Positions 28,409-38,107 of a DNA stretch of 64,000 bases are shown here, one piece after another. Each line of letters begins with the position of its first letter. The first letter of the stretch is position 1. The notes under the pieces were generated by a model. That model was not told the DNA's origin and did not search any database. It saw only the letters and a program-made list of their open reading frames with translations. The translations under genes and the position numbers were made by a program. Origin of the DNA: Vibrio astriarenae (lineage in GTDB: Bacteria > Pseudomonadota > Gammaproteobacteria > Enterobacterales > Vibrionaceae); NCBI RefSeq assembly GCF_010587385.1, contig NZ_CP047476.1, positions 1,116,001 to 1,180,000 on the forward strand, read 5' to 3'.

Positions 28409-30070
28409 ATGACCGTTTCAACTAAAACTAAACATAATAAATCAAAAATTCTAGTTTCTCTTTTAGCCGCTTCAGTAGCTTTTGCGATTGCACCGAACGC
28501 CAATGCAAAAAAACAAACACCAGAAGAAATTGCCGTAATTAAACATGGTAAAGAAATATTTGAAAAGTACGGTGTTGATGAAGATCTACCAAAGTTTGGT
28601 ATGAGTTCCCTCGCACAAGGCGAGCATTTGGTAGAACATGTTCATCGTCGCTTTGTCGTGGGTGATAAGGTAACCGAATCAACCGCATACCTTGTCAAAA
28701 ATACAGACAACAAAGGCAATATTGACCTTAGAATCAAATACAACAAAGAAGAACTCGATGAAAATGAGGACATCATTTCTGATATCGAAAAATCGACACG
28801 TACTGAATATCGTTTAAGAAACTACGCACAGAGCTACGACCCATCTTCGGTAAAAGCCGTTGAACGCGGCGATGGTATTGTCGATATCAGTTTCAAGTAC
28901 TCTAAATATGCACTTCCTCAGGACATCGCCTACTTCCGATTCCTTGAAGTCAACATTGAAGTCAAAGACGGTGTACCGCAACGTATGGTGATCTCCAACA
29001 GCAAACCATTCAAGTTTGATGGTTACCTAGCGGAAAAATATCACCAAGAGATCGACTTAGCACAACACGACAATGGCGCAATCTACATTGCGAGTAAGAA
29101 AGTGACGATTGATGGAAGGCGCGGCAAAAAGGTCGCTCGTTATGAGTCAGAAACCTACCCAGTCGCTTTCTTTGATGACAAAGAGGGCGTTAAGGTGATG
29201 GACAAGCAACGTCTAGAAGAAGTTTCTGACCCACGCATGCAAGTCGAAAACGTGAAACTAGACCGAGTTTTCCCACTAATGGGTGACATGGTTCGTCGTC
29301 AAGGTATCGACCTACCACTGCCATATGGTATCTCTGTGGCGTATCGTAATCAGGACATGAACATTCCGATGAGCGACTATGTTATCGGTGGAGTGCGACT
29401 CAACGATCTTTTTGACCCAAGTGACAGCATTGCAACCGTAAACGCGGAAAGTATCTCGCTGCGTGGTGACGTAAACATTCTTCCATTTTGGAATGTGTTT
29501 GGTTACGTGGGCAAAATTAATGTTGATGCAAACGTTGATGCAGCCTATACCGGTGAAGCGGGACAAGCGATTAAAGATAAGCTTAACGACAAGCTAAACG
29601 GTCTGGGTGATGCATTCTGTGACGGTCTATCTGTGCTATGTAATACCGGTCGTTTGAATGTACCACTGCACCTTGAGTACGATTTGCGAGGTGTGGGTAC
29701 CACCCTTTCTGTCGGCTATCGTGAGTTCTTCGCTTCGGTAACAGGTACCTACTCACAAACTCGCCTAAAAGGCTTAACAGATTGGGGTGATGGCATTGTG
29801 ACTGTGCAACCTATGCTGGGCTACCAGCTAGTCGATTACCGCGCTCAGATCTTCTTCGGTGCTGAATACCAAGGCCTTGACTCTCGCATGCAGGGCACAG
29901 TGAAAACAGGTGATATTGAGTTCGATTACGATGTAGGTGTTGAGCTAAACAACTGGGCATTTCTGACTGGTTTCAACAAGCAGATCGGTAAGAACTACAA
30001 CCTATCGGTTCTTTATAACAAAGGCGAAACTCGTGATTCATTCACAGTCAACCTTGGCTACCGATTCTAA
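28409..30070 (+). CDS. Exported protein with probable outer-membrane barrel, unknown function
   Basis: A 553-residue protein. The ATG at 28409 begins a signal peptide with a long basic n-region, ending near APNANAKK. The N-terminal half (about 30-290) is charged and soluble; the C-terminal part has alternating aromatic/hydrophobic strands and ends in VNLGYRF, the terminal Phe signature of outer-membrane barrels. There is one Cys pair (DAFCDGLSVLC). I do not recognise the family. A strong terminator follows at 16 bases, so it is not co-transcribed with the esterase-like gene. Confidence 0.65.
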   Translation: MTVSTKTKHNKSKILVSLLAASVAFAIAPNANAKKQTPEEIAVIKHGKEIFEKYGVDEDLPKFGMSSLAQGEHLVEHVHRRFVVGDKVTESTAYLVKNTDNKGNIDLRIKYNKEELDENEDIISDIEKSTRTEYRLRNYAQSYDPSSVKAVERGDGIVDISFKYSKYALPQDIAYFRFLEVNIEVKDGVPQRMVISNSKPFKFDGYLAEKYHQEIDLAQHDNGAIYIASKKVTIDGRRGKKVARYESETYPVAFFDDKEGVKVMDKQRLEEVSDPRMQVENVKLDRVFPLMGDMVRRQGIDLPLPYGISVAYRNQDMNIPMSDYVIGGVRLNDLFDPSDSIATVNAESISLRGDVNILPFWNVFGYVGKINVDANVDAAYTGEAGQAIKDKLNDKLNGLGDAFCDGLSVLCNTGRLNVPLHLEYDLRGVGTTLSVGYREFFASVTGTYSQTRLKGLTDWGDGIVTVQPMLGYQLVDYRAQIFFGAEYQGLDSRMQGTVKTGDIEFDYDVGVELNNWAFLTGFNKQIGKNYNLSVLYNKGETRDSFTVNLGYRF

Positions 30071-30085
30071 CTGCTAACACCGAAT

Positions 30086-30106
30086 GCCCTACAAATATTG
30101 TAGGGC
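30086..30106 (+). terminator. Hairpin terminator
   Basis: Perfect 9-bp stem GCCCTACAA/TTGTAGGGC with a three-base loop, just after the barrel-like gene. No long T-run follows, so strength is uncertain. Confidence 0.65.
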
Positions 30107-30281
30107 GACATCCTTCAAACGAGATTACGCGATTTAAATTAATCGCCGTATTATGGCACCCGAAATCAAACAGCTCGTCAAATGCTCCACTGATGGAGAC
30201 TTACCCCGATGGATCTGCAGGTTTGACGGTACAGATGCGAATCTCGTTACTTTACCGAACATTACTATTGTGGACACATTT

Positions 30282-32540
30282 ATGACTATTGCACACCGCT
30301 CTCTAATTGCTATCACCCTTGCCGCTGCGCTAGCTGGCTGTGGTAAAGACAGTGAGCCAACCGTTCCTTTTCCTGAAGTTCCTGAGCCGTTAGTTCCTGC
30401 TCCGGCTGAAGAAATTACCGTTCAAATTGGTGATACTGCTGTTAAAGCGATGAAAGAGTCGCTTGTGATCACCTCAAACACTGAAGATGACAAAATTGGT
30501 TATGTTGAGGCGTTTAAGGGGATTAAGTTTGCTGAGGCTGAGCGTTTTGCGCATAGTAAGATTGTTGAACTGTCTGACCTTGAGAGCGAAGAGGGTTTGG
30601 CCGATGCAACAGAGTTTGGCTTTGTTTGCCCACAAACGAAAAAGACTGAGCTTGGTCAATCTGAGGATTGTTTAAACCTCAATATTTGGCGTCCTGTTGG
30701 TGTCGCTGATGATGCCGAACTACCAGTCTATGTGTTCATTCACGGTGGTGATTTTGAGTATGGCGCTGGTTCAAATGCGCTTGTTCAAGGCGATACCGTT
30801 GTTGCTCAAGGTGCAAGTGAAGGTAGTCCGTTTATCTACGTGAGTTTCAACTATCGTTTAGGCCTACTTGGTTCAATGTGGGTTGATGACGAAAAAGGCG
30901 GTAACTTTGGTATTGGTGACCAAAAGCGTGCCCTGCAGTGGGTCAATGAAAATATCGCGGTGTTTGGTGGCGATCCACAAAAGGTAACACTTATTGGACA
31001 GGGTTCTGGTGCGTCATCTGTGAGCATCCTTCAGATGAGTGATAGCAGCGATAATAGTCCTGTTGCGAATAACTACATCCAGCGTTCAATTATGCAAAGT
31101 ACGCCCTATGGTCTTGACTATCAAACATATGAAACTGCGCAAGGAAACACTACGGAGATATGCAAAGCTTTTGGTACTACCGAGACCAAAACTTCTCTAA
31201 ATGTTATAAAACAAGCGTTAAATGCACTGCTTGCACTTAATATTTTACCTGATGAAGTAAGTGAAAAACTAAAGCCTATTGTTGACGATATGCCTACTTT
31301 ATCAAAAAACACGGTATGTGCTGACGACTATGTCTCTCAACTACAGAACATAGATTTAGATATCGTTCTAGATACACAAAAATACGAGATTGCTAATCCA
31401 GTGACCAAAACGATTAGTTGGCTATCAGAGAACATTATTGGTGTTATATCAAAAGAAAATGCCACGCCGATGGCAAATTTTATGCCTTTCTTACCTTATA
31501 TCGATAGCTATGAGACGTGTGGACTATTTGGTTGTACTCAACACAAAGGACAGCATTTAAACTCTCAACCAGTACTCTCGGGCATTGCCGTGCCAACAAT
31601 AATAGGCAACAACGCAAAAGACTCAAACACAATGAGCATGTTGCCAACATTAACCTTCTTGATCCCAACGATCTTAGAGTTGCTGCAGGAAGATATTGAT
31701 AATGGCACGTTTGAGCCAATCGATGACGATAACTCAGCCATCAACTTAGTTATCTGGCTACAACAGGAAGATAACCAGCAACGTGTTGTCGATATGGTAT
31801 CAAGCTTGTCTGCCAATGAGGTGAGTGCACAACTCGAGTTGGGTGATGTATTAGACCTTTTACCATCATCAGCTTATGAGGCTGTAACCAAACTGTTCTT
31901 TGGTCTTGGTAACTCGGAAATGAACAACGAGTTACTCCAACTCACGGAGTATGCTCCAAAATCTGAGAACGAGCTCGGCGGAGCGACTGACAACATGGCA
32001 TCGTTCAAAATGCTAATGAACGATATGCTGTTCCAAGGCCCTGCTCGCAATCAAGCAATTAAGGCAGAAGGTAACTTCGATGCACCAGCAACACTGTATC
32101 ACTTTGCCTTCAAACCAAGCTTTAACGTCTGGACACACAACACTGACGGTCAAGAGGGAGACCTAGATGTCGGCGACCTATTAAAGTCAGTTGCTTGCTT
32201 GTCTGGTGCATGTAGTGGTTCTGAGCTGCCGTTCATCTTTAACAAGCCATTTAAGCTAGATGGCACAGAAGTAAGTCCAACGAAGAAAGACCAAGCATTG
32301 ATGAATGACATGTCTCGCTTGTGGTTCAGCAATGAGCTGTTTACAGACCATAACTACTCCGCACAGCTAGACAACGTACTTTCTATTGATGCAGACGGTG
32401 AAATTTCAGAAGAACTTGATTGGGACTCAACGCACAACAAGACAACGACACCAGGCTTTGGCTCTGGTCGATTGCAGGGTCTCAATGAGTCAGGTTTAAT
32501 GCTGCAGTACATGACAGACTACGAAATCCCGCTGCAATAA
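30282..32540 (+). CDS. Lipoprotein with type-B carboxylesterase fold, catalytic residues apparently lost
   Basis: A 752-residue lipoprotein (lipobox LAGCGKD, ATG 30282) with a Pro-rich linker and then a carboxylesterase/cholinesterase domain. Typical landmarks are present: EDCLNLNIWRP, VYVFIHGGDFEYGAG, SFNYRLGLLGSMW, NFGIGDQKRALQWVNENIAVFGGDPQKVTLIG. But the nucleophile motif, normally G-E-S-A-G, reads G-Q-G-S-G (residues 239-243), putting Gly where the Ser should be, and the normal GxxHGSELPF reads GACSGSELPF, putting Ser where the His should be. It may be a non-enzymatic binding protein, in the manner of neuroligins, or use a shifted nucleophile. Two long inserts enlarge it beyond usual esterases (about 500 residues). 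Confidence 0.75.
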   Translation: MTIAHRSLIAITLAAALAGCGKDSEPTVPFPEVPEPLVPAPAEEITVQIGDTAVKAMKESLVITSNTEDDKIGYVEAFKGIKFAEAERFAHSKIVELSDLESEEGLADATEFGFVCPQTKKTELGQSEDCLNLNIWRPVGVADDAELPVYVFIHGGDFEYGAGSNALVQGDTVVAQGASEGSPFIYVSFNYRLGLLGSMWVDDEKGGNFGIGDQKRALQWVNENIAVFGGDPQKVTLIGQGSGASSVSILQMSDSSDNSPVANNYIQRSIMQSTPYGLDYQTYETAQGNTTEICKAFGTTETKTSLNVIKQALNALLALNILPDEVSEKLKPIVDDMPTLSKNTVCADDYVSQLQNIDLDIVLDTQKYEIANPVTKTISWLSENIIGVISKENATPMANFMPFLPYIDSYETCGLFGCTQHKGQHLNSQPVLSGIAVPTIIGNNAKDSNTMSMLPTLTFLIPTILELLQEDIDNGTFEPIDDDNSAINLVIWLQQEDNQQRVVDMVSSLSANEVSAQLELGDVLDLLPSSAYEAVTKLFFGLGNSEMNNELLQLTEYAPKSENELGGATDNMASFKMLMNDMLFQGPARNQAIKAEGNFDAPATLYHFAFKPSFNVWTHNTDGQEGDLDVGDLLKSVACLSGACSGSELPFIFNKPFKLDGTEVSPTKKDQALMNDMSRLWFSNELFTDHNYSAQLDNVLSIDADGEISEELDWDSTHNKTTTPGFGSGRLQGLNESGLMLQYMTDYEIPLQ

Positions 32541-32560
32541 TCCAAACACAACAACAATCA

Positions 32561-32590
32561 AAGGTGGCCAGTTATCTGGCCACTTTCTTA
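32561..32590 (+). terminator. Rho-independent terminator after the esterase-like gene
   Basis: Perfect 8-bp stem GTGGCCAG-ttat-CTGGCCAC followed by TTTCTTAT, 24 bases after the stop. Confidence 0.75.
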
Positions 32591-32615
32591 TCGACTTTAC
32601 CTACGGAACTTCACT

Positions 32616-34073
32616 ATGTATTTCTCACGTTTTCACGCGCTGATGGCGCTTGCATTCTCAATACTGGTGACAGGATGTGCCAGCCCTTACCCTCACGTAG
32701 AGGAAGATTTTCAAACGAATTGGCAGAGCCAAGAGTACAACGCTCAAGTGCATCTTTTACCTAGCGCCCCTGAAGCCCTTGCACGACGCATCGATTTGGT
32801 TCGAAATGCGACGAAGAGTATTGATCTGACTTACTTTTCTTGGGACAAAGACACCGTTGGCCTGCTATTAGTCAATGAGCTAAAGCTCGCGGCTGACAGA
32901 GGGGTAAAAGTTCGACTAGTGCTAGACGATTTATTGGTATTCAATGAAAAGTGGCTTGCCGAGGCCAATCAGCACGCCAACATCGAGATTAAGCTTTTTA
33001 ACCCTTTCCACTCGCGTAAAAGTGGTTGGCTGGGTCGCTCAGGTGATTTCATGCGCCACCAGCAAGATCTTGATCATCGCTTGCACGAGAAGTACTTCAA
33101 CGTCGATCATCACACCATGATCCTCGGTGGAAGAAACATTGGTGATGCCTATTTCGGATATAGCCAAAGCGCCAATTTTTTCGATATGGATACCCTATTT
33201 AAAGGCGAGATCCTCAAGCCATTTGCATCAAACTACGAAGTCCTATGGACGAGTGAACACGTCATGCCAATTGAAAGCCAAATCACGGTTAAGGCAAATG
33301 CAGAATATAAAGCGCTTAATAAGGCACTAAACAAGGTAAATCGTAAGCATTCGGGGGTCATTCTCGACATTGAAAATAACATCAAGCGTTTAAAAGAGAT
33401 GAAGTATATTGATGTAGTCGCCACGCCTGTCTTTGACTCGCTAGAGAAACTCAAAGACCAGAAGCCATACTTTAGGGCGCGTGCCGAAGTGGCCGTTGAA
33501 GAAGAGTTAGCTAACGCTCAGCAAGTCACGATTTCAACCCCGTATATTGTTCCCTCACAGAGCAAATTTGACGTGATTGAACGCCTAACGAGCCAAGGCA
33601 CACAAGTCTCTCTCTATACCAACTCGTCGGCATCTAACGATTCTCTGTTTATCCCAGCGTACTACAAAGAGCATCGTCAAACATTGTTAGATTTGGGGGT
33701 AGAGATTCATGAATACCGCGACCAGGCAGTGAACGAGGATCACTTTTTCCATGTGGATACTTACTATCACAACAAAACTCTGATCATCGATGATGAAGTG
33801 ACTTACATTGGGTCCTCAAACTTTGACCCAAGATCAGACTTCCTCAACGTTGAGTTTGGTGTGTTCATTCGCAGTCCTACGTTCGCACAAGATGTCCATC
33901 ACTACTTAGCAAAACAAAAAGAGAGCATCTACTGGCAAGTCACACGAGATGATAGCGGTAATACGGTCTGGCAGTCAGGTGAAGAGCACCATGTAAGAGA
34001 CCCTAATTACAGCGGTTGGCACAAGATCCCAGATTGGATCTTCAAGAAAATGGATGGAGAGTTTGAGCTGTAA
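32616..34073 (+). CDS. Phospholipase-D-family lipoprotein (copy 1)
   Basis: A 485-residue lipoprotein (lipobox VTGCASP). Two PLD domains: the first has LHEKYFNVDHHTMILGGRNIGD (H-x-K-x4-D pattern, about residue 160), the second YYHNKTLIIDDEVTYIGSSNFDPRS (about 388), so both HKD motifs are intact. Such surface or periplasmic PLD-like lipoproteins of the cardiolipin-synthase-like group act on phospholipid head groups. It is convergent with a homologous gene, the two 3' ends facing a shared terminator. Confidence 0.87.
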   Translation: MYFSRFHALMALAFSILVTGCASPYPHVEEDFQTNWQSQEYNAQVHLLPSAPEALARRIDLVRNATKSIDLTYFSWDKDTVGLLLVNELKLAADRGVKVRLVLDDLLVFNEKWLAEANQHANIEIKLFNPFHSRKSGWLGRSGDFMRHQQDLDHRLHEKYFNVDHHTMILGGRNIGDAYFGYSQSANFFDMDTLFKGEILKPFASNYEVLWTSEHVMPIESQITVKANAEYKALNKALNKVNRKHSGVILDIENNIKRLKEMKYIDVVATPVFDSLEKLKDQKPYFRARAEVAVEEELANAQQVTISTPYIVPSQSKFDVIERLTSQGTQVSLYTNSSASNDSLFIPAYYKEHRQTLLDLGVEIHEYRDQAVNEDHFFHVDTYYHNKTLIIDDEVTYIGSSNFDPRSDFLNVEFGVFIRSPTFAQDVHHYLAKQKESIYWQVTRDDSGNTVWQSGEEHHVRDPNYSGWHKIPDWIFKKMDGEFEL

Positions 34074-34084
34074 AGTTCAATGTG

Positions 34085-34133
34085 AAAAGAGTCACTGTTA
34101 TTTGCGTAGAGAGTGCAAATCAGTGACTCTTTT
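34085..34133. terminator. Bidirectional terminator between the two PLD genes
   Basis: Stem AAAAGAGTCACTG/CAGTGACTCTTTT, 13 bp perfect with a 23-base loop; A-run and T-run on either side make it work in both directions. Confidence 0.85.
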
Positions 34134-34139
34134 ATTCAT

Positions 34140-35672
34140 TTAAAGGTACTTTTCAATCGGCAGCAGTTGTAAGAACCCTGATTTAAATCGCTCCCACTGG
34201 CCTGTATCGGGTTCTGTATCCCACGATTGGTCCTCAGAATACCAACGCACGGCACCGTCTTCTAAACCCAGTCGCCAACTGTTCTCTTCTTCCATTGCGT
34301 GCAACATCTCGCCTGCAAGTTCAGCAGCCAGTGCTTCATCGCGAATGACCAATAAAGATTCCGTGTTCAAATACGTAGAACGCAAGTTGAAGTTAAATGA
34401 ACCTATAGCTGCGATTTGTCGGTCAAACACCGCCGATTTAGTATGAAGACCATAAGCGGCGGCTGGCGCACATTTAGCTAAATCTTGGGTAGATTCAAAA
34501 CACAACTCGGCTTCGGGTTTAAGTTCAAATAAGTGCATGCCATGCTCAAGCATGTCAAGGCGACGCCCTGCATAAGCAGAGTGATTTGTTACTAGATCAT
34601 TTGATGCCATGGAGTTGGTCAGTGCTTTCACATCAACACCGCTTGCTGTGATCTTCTTGAGCTCCTCAAGCTGTCGGTCGTCAATCACAAGATAAGCAGA
34701 CTCAAGCAAAACCTCACTCTCTGCCGCTTGAACCAATTCATACAGCACTCTTGCCGTTAGTTTCGGCTCATCAGTGTTGCCAGCATCTTCCGGTACAGGT
34801 TGATCGTAAACAAAATCGGCATCCACAACACGCATTGAACTCACCAGTTCAGTGAGAAGAGTCAGTGCCTGTTCGTTATCTTGAGGCAGTGCCGGATAAT
34901 TTAGGTATTGCGGCGCTTCAATCGGTTCAACATCAGAAAGAAACCCTTTGTCCTCACCGCCCAATAAATCAATCGGGTAAGACCAACCGCTATCCCAGTA
35001 AGTTAAGAAGCTGGTTTGTATCTCTGGAACCACTTCCCCAGTGATTAATGCGTCACGATCTCGAAAGTTAATATCGTCAGCTAAGTCAAAATACTCATCA
35101 CCGATATTGCGGCCGCCGACGACAGAAAATACGCCATCAACGGTGAAGGTTTTATTGTGCATACGTCGATTCAAACGAGTGAAATCACCCAGAACACGCA
35201 CAAACTTCGCCATACCTTTTCGAGTTGGGATGGGGTTATAGATTCGAATTTCTATATTTGGGTGGGCATCCAACGTGGTCAGCATGTCTTCTCGTTCGTT
35301 GAGATTGATATCATCTAACATTAAACGAACTTTAACGCCTCGGTCAGCGGCGGCAAGCAAGCGGCTGCCAAGGTATTGACCTGAATGGTCTGAGTTCCAG
35401 ATATAGTATTGAATATCAATACTTTGTTGTGCTAGCTCTACGAGAGCCAAACGCTGCGCTAGTGCATCCCAGCCAGTATCTTGCAAAGCCACTGCACTTT
35501 TCCCCAGAGCAAGTTGGCTATCTATGTACTGTTGGCTAATCTGAGAAAGCGCGGTATCGGTCGTCGCAGCCACAGATTCTTGGGGATGGTCGATTTGCTC
35601 GGGAAGAGACGAGCAACCCACCGTAGTGAAAAGTAATAAAAGAGAGAAAAGAGTGCGTTGAAGCGCAGGCAT
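34140..35672 (-). CDS. Phospholipase-D-family lipoprotein (copy 2)
   Basis: A 510-residue lipoprotein (lipobox TVGCSSL) of the same family as its convergent neighbour. First HKD motif MHNKTFTVDGVFSVVGGRNIGDEYF (about residue 170), second LHTKSAVFDRQIAAIGSFNFNLRS (about 425). It has the same GGRNIGD signature but clearly diverged sequence, so the duplication is old. The start at 35672 gives the signal peptide directly. Function as for copy 1: probable phosphatidyl transfer or hydrolysis. Confidence 0.87.
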   Translation of the reverse strand: MPALQRTLFSLLLLFTTVGCSSLPEQIDHPQESVAATTDTALSQISQQYIDSQLALGKSAVALQDTGWDALAQRLALVELAQQSIDIQYYIWNSDHSGQYLGSRLLAAADRGVKVRLMLDDINLNEREDMLTTLDAHPNIEIRIYNPIPTRKGMAKFVRVLGDFTRLNRRMHNKTFTVDGVFSVVGGRNIGDEYFDLADDINFRDRDALITGEVVPEIQTSFLTYWDSGWSYPIDLLGGEDKGFLSDVEPIEAPQYLNYPALPQDNEQALTLLTELVSSMRVVDADFVYDQPVPEDAGNTDEPKLTARVLYELVQAAESEVLLESAYLVIDDRQLEELKKITASGVDVKALTNSMASNDLVTNHSAYAGRRLDMLEHGMHLFELKPEAELCFESTQDLAKCAPAAAYGLHTKSAVFDRQIAAIGSFNFNLRSTYLNTESLLVIRDEALAAELAGEMLHAMEEENSWRLGLEDGAVRWYSEDQSWDTEPDTGQWERFKSGFLQLLPIEKYL

Positions 35673-35795
35673 CGAGTTGGGTTCCTTAGTCGTTCAGCTA
35701 TCATCCTTTAGCTGTTCACTGTTTCTAGTTGTTGATTTTATTAACGAATAGAAACAGTATACCAAACGGATCGACATCCTGCGCGTTGAACAACG

Positions 35796-37511
35796 CTAAA
35801 ACTGTGTCCCCAAAGAGAAGTGAACTCGAAACTCATCCCCCTCTTTTGCGTCCAAGCCATAGGCAAAGTCGAGCTTTATCGGCACAAACTTGGTGTCCCA
35901 AATCAGGCTTAGCCCTGTGCCTCGATGGAGCTCTGGTTGTTTATCAAATGCATCACCCACATCGAAAAAGGCACCGAGCCAATAGTCATTGAAGACATTG
36001 TATTGATACTCTAAGCCCATGTTTGCCATGTAGAGCGCGCCTGTCAGTTCGCCATTCTTATCTGATGGGGAAATAGACTCGTAATCATACCCTCTCAAGC
36101 TTCCGTCTCCACCTACAAAAAAACGCAACGAAGAGGGGATATCGGAAAGATCATCGGTAAAGTTAGCACCAACATTCACTCGTAAATGAAATTTCTGCTT
36201 TGGGGTAATCGTCCAAGAGAGAACGGACTCTCCCATCAAGCGTAGCACTCGGCTGTCAGACATCAAATTAGGGTCTGAATACTCCAAAGACAGCATATGA
36301 CGGTGCAAGATCTCTTGGCTATCCGGTTTCTGCTCTAGATAACTAAATGAGATGCCTGGTAGTAGTAACTGCATGGTTGCGGCATCTGATGCCTGTGTGT
36401 AGTCCTCATACAAGTACTTCACATACGCTGTGGTTTGCCAATCCTGGTCAAGCTTCCAGTGTTTCTCAAAGGTCAGGTCGGAAGTAAAGCGTTTGGTATC
36501 AAGATAATCGACATGGTTGACGCCAAATTGAATACCATAGTAATCCGTCAACACATCATGGTTGGGAATCTTATAGCCCAAGTTTACGAGCTGCTCTGGC
36601 TGAGACAAACTCACTTCACTATCAAAACTATGCCCTTTATCGTTGTACCAAGGTTGCGCCCATCTTAATGACCCCTTTACACCAACATCACTGGAGTACC
36701 CGCCACCAACCTGAACCACATTCTTCGAGCGAGGCGCAACGTCCACCTCTATTGGCAGCTCTAAGTCTTGATTAGCATGATCAATATCTGCTTTCACAGC
36801 TAAATGATTAAACCACCCTGCCTCTGAAAGTTGAACTTGGTACTCATTGAGTAGTTGTGCATTGAAGTAGTTACCCACTTCAAAAGACCTCAAGTTATCA
36901 ACCCTATCACGACGAATTTGAGAGCCCTTAATAACCGTCTCACCAAAACGATAGCGAGGGCCGGTGTTAAAATGCAAAATAGCATGGGCACTAAGCTGAC
37001 TTGGAATCACCTCGAGCCTTGCTTTCTCAAACTGAGCGTCAAAATACCCCTTACTTAAAGACAAAGAGCGCAGGCGATTTTTCAGATGGTCATATCGCTC
37101 ATGGTTTAATACATCATTTAACCTCAACTGAGCTTCCGACAAAGCTAAGACAAAGTCGGGATCCTCTTTGCCTTCACCATTAATCGAGATATCGACCACT
37201 TTGAGGCGAACGGGCTCCCCCTTTTCAATCACTAGCGCGCTTGAACCATCACTTAACGTTTGTAAAGAAAAGCTCGGCTGATAATAGCCATAGGGGTTTA
37301 ACGCCTGCTTAATCAGTTTGTCGAGATGGTGACGCGACAAATTTTGGAGTGATTCCTCATCAATACCATTGAGATAGTCCTCAACGTTTTTCTGTAGGTT
37401 GCTGGGAACCCCTTCAATTGAAAATGCTTTAGAAAAACTAGGGGTGGAGCACAGCAGTGCGCTTGTAACAATCACACTTAACCAACGATGTAAATTAACC
37501 ACGCAAACCAC
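35796..37511 (-). CDS. TamA-like outer-membrane assembly protein
   Basis: A 571-residue Omp85-superfamily protein: signal peptide (to about residue 29), three POTRA-like modules (about 30-255; the start SIEGVPSNLQKNVEDYLNGI is typical of TamA), then a 16-strand-type barrel. The lid-loop region includes RFFVGGDGSLRGYDYESISP, the family's RGY motif, and the chain ends in HFSLGTQF with terminal Phe. Length equals E. coli TamA (577). No tamB follows; the next gene on this strand encodes a PLD lipoprotein. So it may be a TamA paralogue with a different partner. Confidence 0.85.
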   Translation of the reverse strand: MVCVVNLHRWLSVIVTSALLCSTPSFSKAFSIEGVPSNLQKNVEDYLNGIDEESLQNLSRHHLDKLIKQALNPYGYYQPSFSLQTLSDGSSALVIEKGEPVRLKVVDISINGEGKEDPDFVLALSEAQLRLNDVLNHERYDHLKNRLRSLSLSKGYFDAQFEKARLEVIPSQLSAHAILHFNTGPRYRFGETVIKGSQIRRDRVDNLRSFEVGNYFNAQLLNEYQVQLSEAGWFNHLAVKADIDHANQDLELPIEVDVAPRSKNVVQVGGGYSSDVGVKGSLRWAQPWYNDKGHSFDSEVSLSQPEQLVNLGYKIPNHDVLTDYYGIQFGVNHVDYLDTKRFTSDLTFEKHWKLDQDWQTTAYVKYLYEDYTQASDAATMQLLLPGISFSYLEQKPDSQEILHRHMLSLEYSDPNLMSDSRVLRLMGESVLSWTITPKQKFHLRVNVGANFTDDLSDIPSSLRFFVGGDGSLRGYDYESISPSDKNGELTGALYMANMGLEYQYNVFNDYWLGAFFDVGDAFDKQPELHRGTGLSLIWDTKFVPIKLDFAYGLDAKEGDEFRVHFSLGTQF

Positions 37512-38039
37512 CTACATTATTGAGAGTGACCTACTTTAAGTGATGGCTTAAAAAGCAGTTAATCGAGTATGTAGGATGCTATCCACATAGGCATGAAAAA
37601 GCAAAAAAGCCCCGCATCAAGAGTATACAGTAAAAACCATGTCTATTCGCGTGTGAGTGAGTGACAACTCTTTACTGGCAATGCTTCTTATGGCTATATA
37701 AAGCGTACATACTATGTATATTGGTGTGTACGCTTTTTTATCCCTGAAGGCTTAGCAAGGCGATGGCCTCACTGCGTGAAACCATCACCCTGCCAAAAGG
37801 GTATTTAAGGGAAATGATGGTAAAGTAAAATAATAAAGCCACTCCTGACGCTCGCGCAGCTCTCTACTCGCTAGGCATTTATGATTTTTCTTGACCATCC
37901 GCTGAAACACGTTTTTGGACAAAAACGATTTAGATGCATTGCTCTAAATTGTTCCAACCAGATTAGAAAAAGTATCCTGAAACCTTAAAAGTTCGTACAA
38001 TAGTTGTGATACACAATTCGATGTTAAGAGATGACACCA
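37512..38039. other. Left edge of the accessory island
   Basis: No gene supported. At about 37600-37617 a half terminator (AAAAAAGCCCCGCAT with no matching GGGGC arm) suggests that backbone sequence is cut there. A large hairpin AAAGCGTACA/TGTACGCTTT followed by T6 lies at 37699-37737. A 16-base sequence AGATTAGAAAAAGTAT at 37960-37975 recurs at 46664-46679. The rest is unassigned. Confidence 0.45.
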
Positions 38040-38066
38040 TTTGGGACGAAAACATAGCTAAAAGTT

Positions 38067-38100
38067 AGTTATTGACGCCATAGTCGTTTGTTAAATGTAT
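38067..38100 (-). other. Partial attC-like site
   Basis: Reading the minus strand after the DUF2971 stop: TTTAACAAACGACTATGG, the usual left end of a Vibrio attC (RYYYAAC then AAACG). I could not find a matching GCGTTA right end within the next 150 bases, so the site looks truncated and marks the end of the cassette cluster. Confidence 0.45.
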
Positions 38101-38107
38101 ACGCGCC

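Noticed and set aside
35729..35992. 87-codon plus-strand ORF
   Set aside because: Antisense to the 3' end of the TamA-like gene; composition fits a shadow frame.
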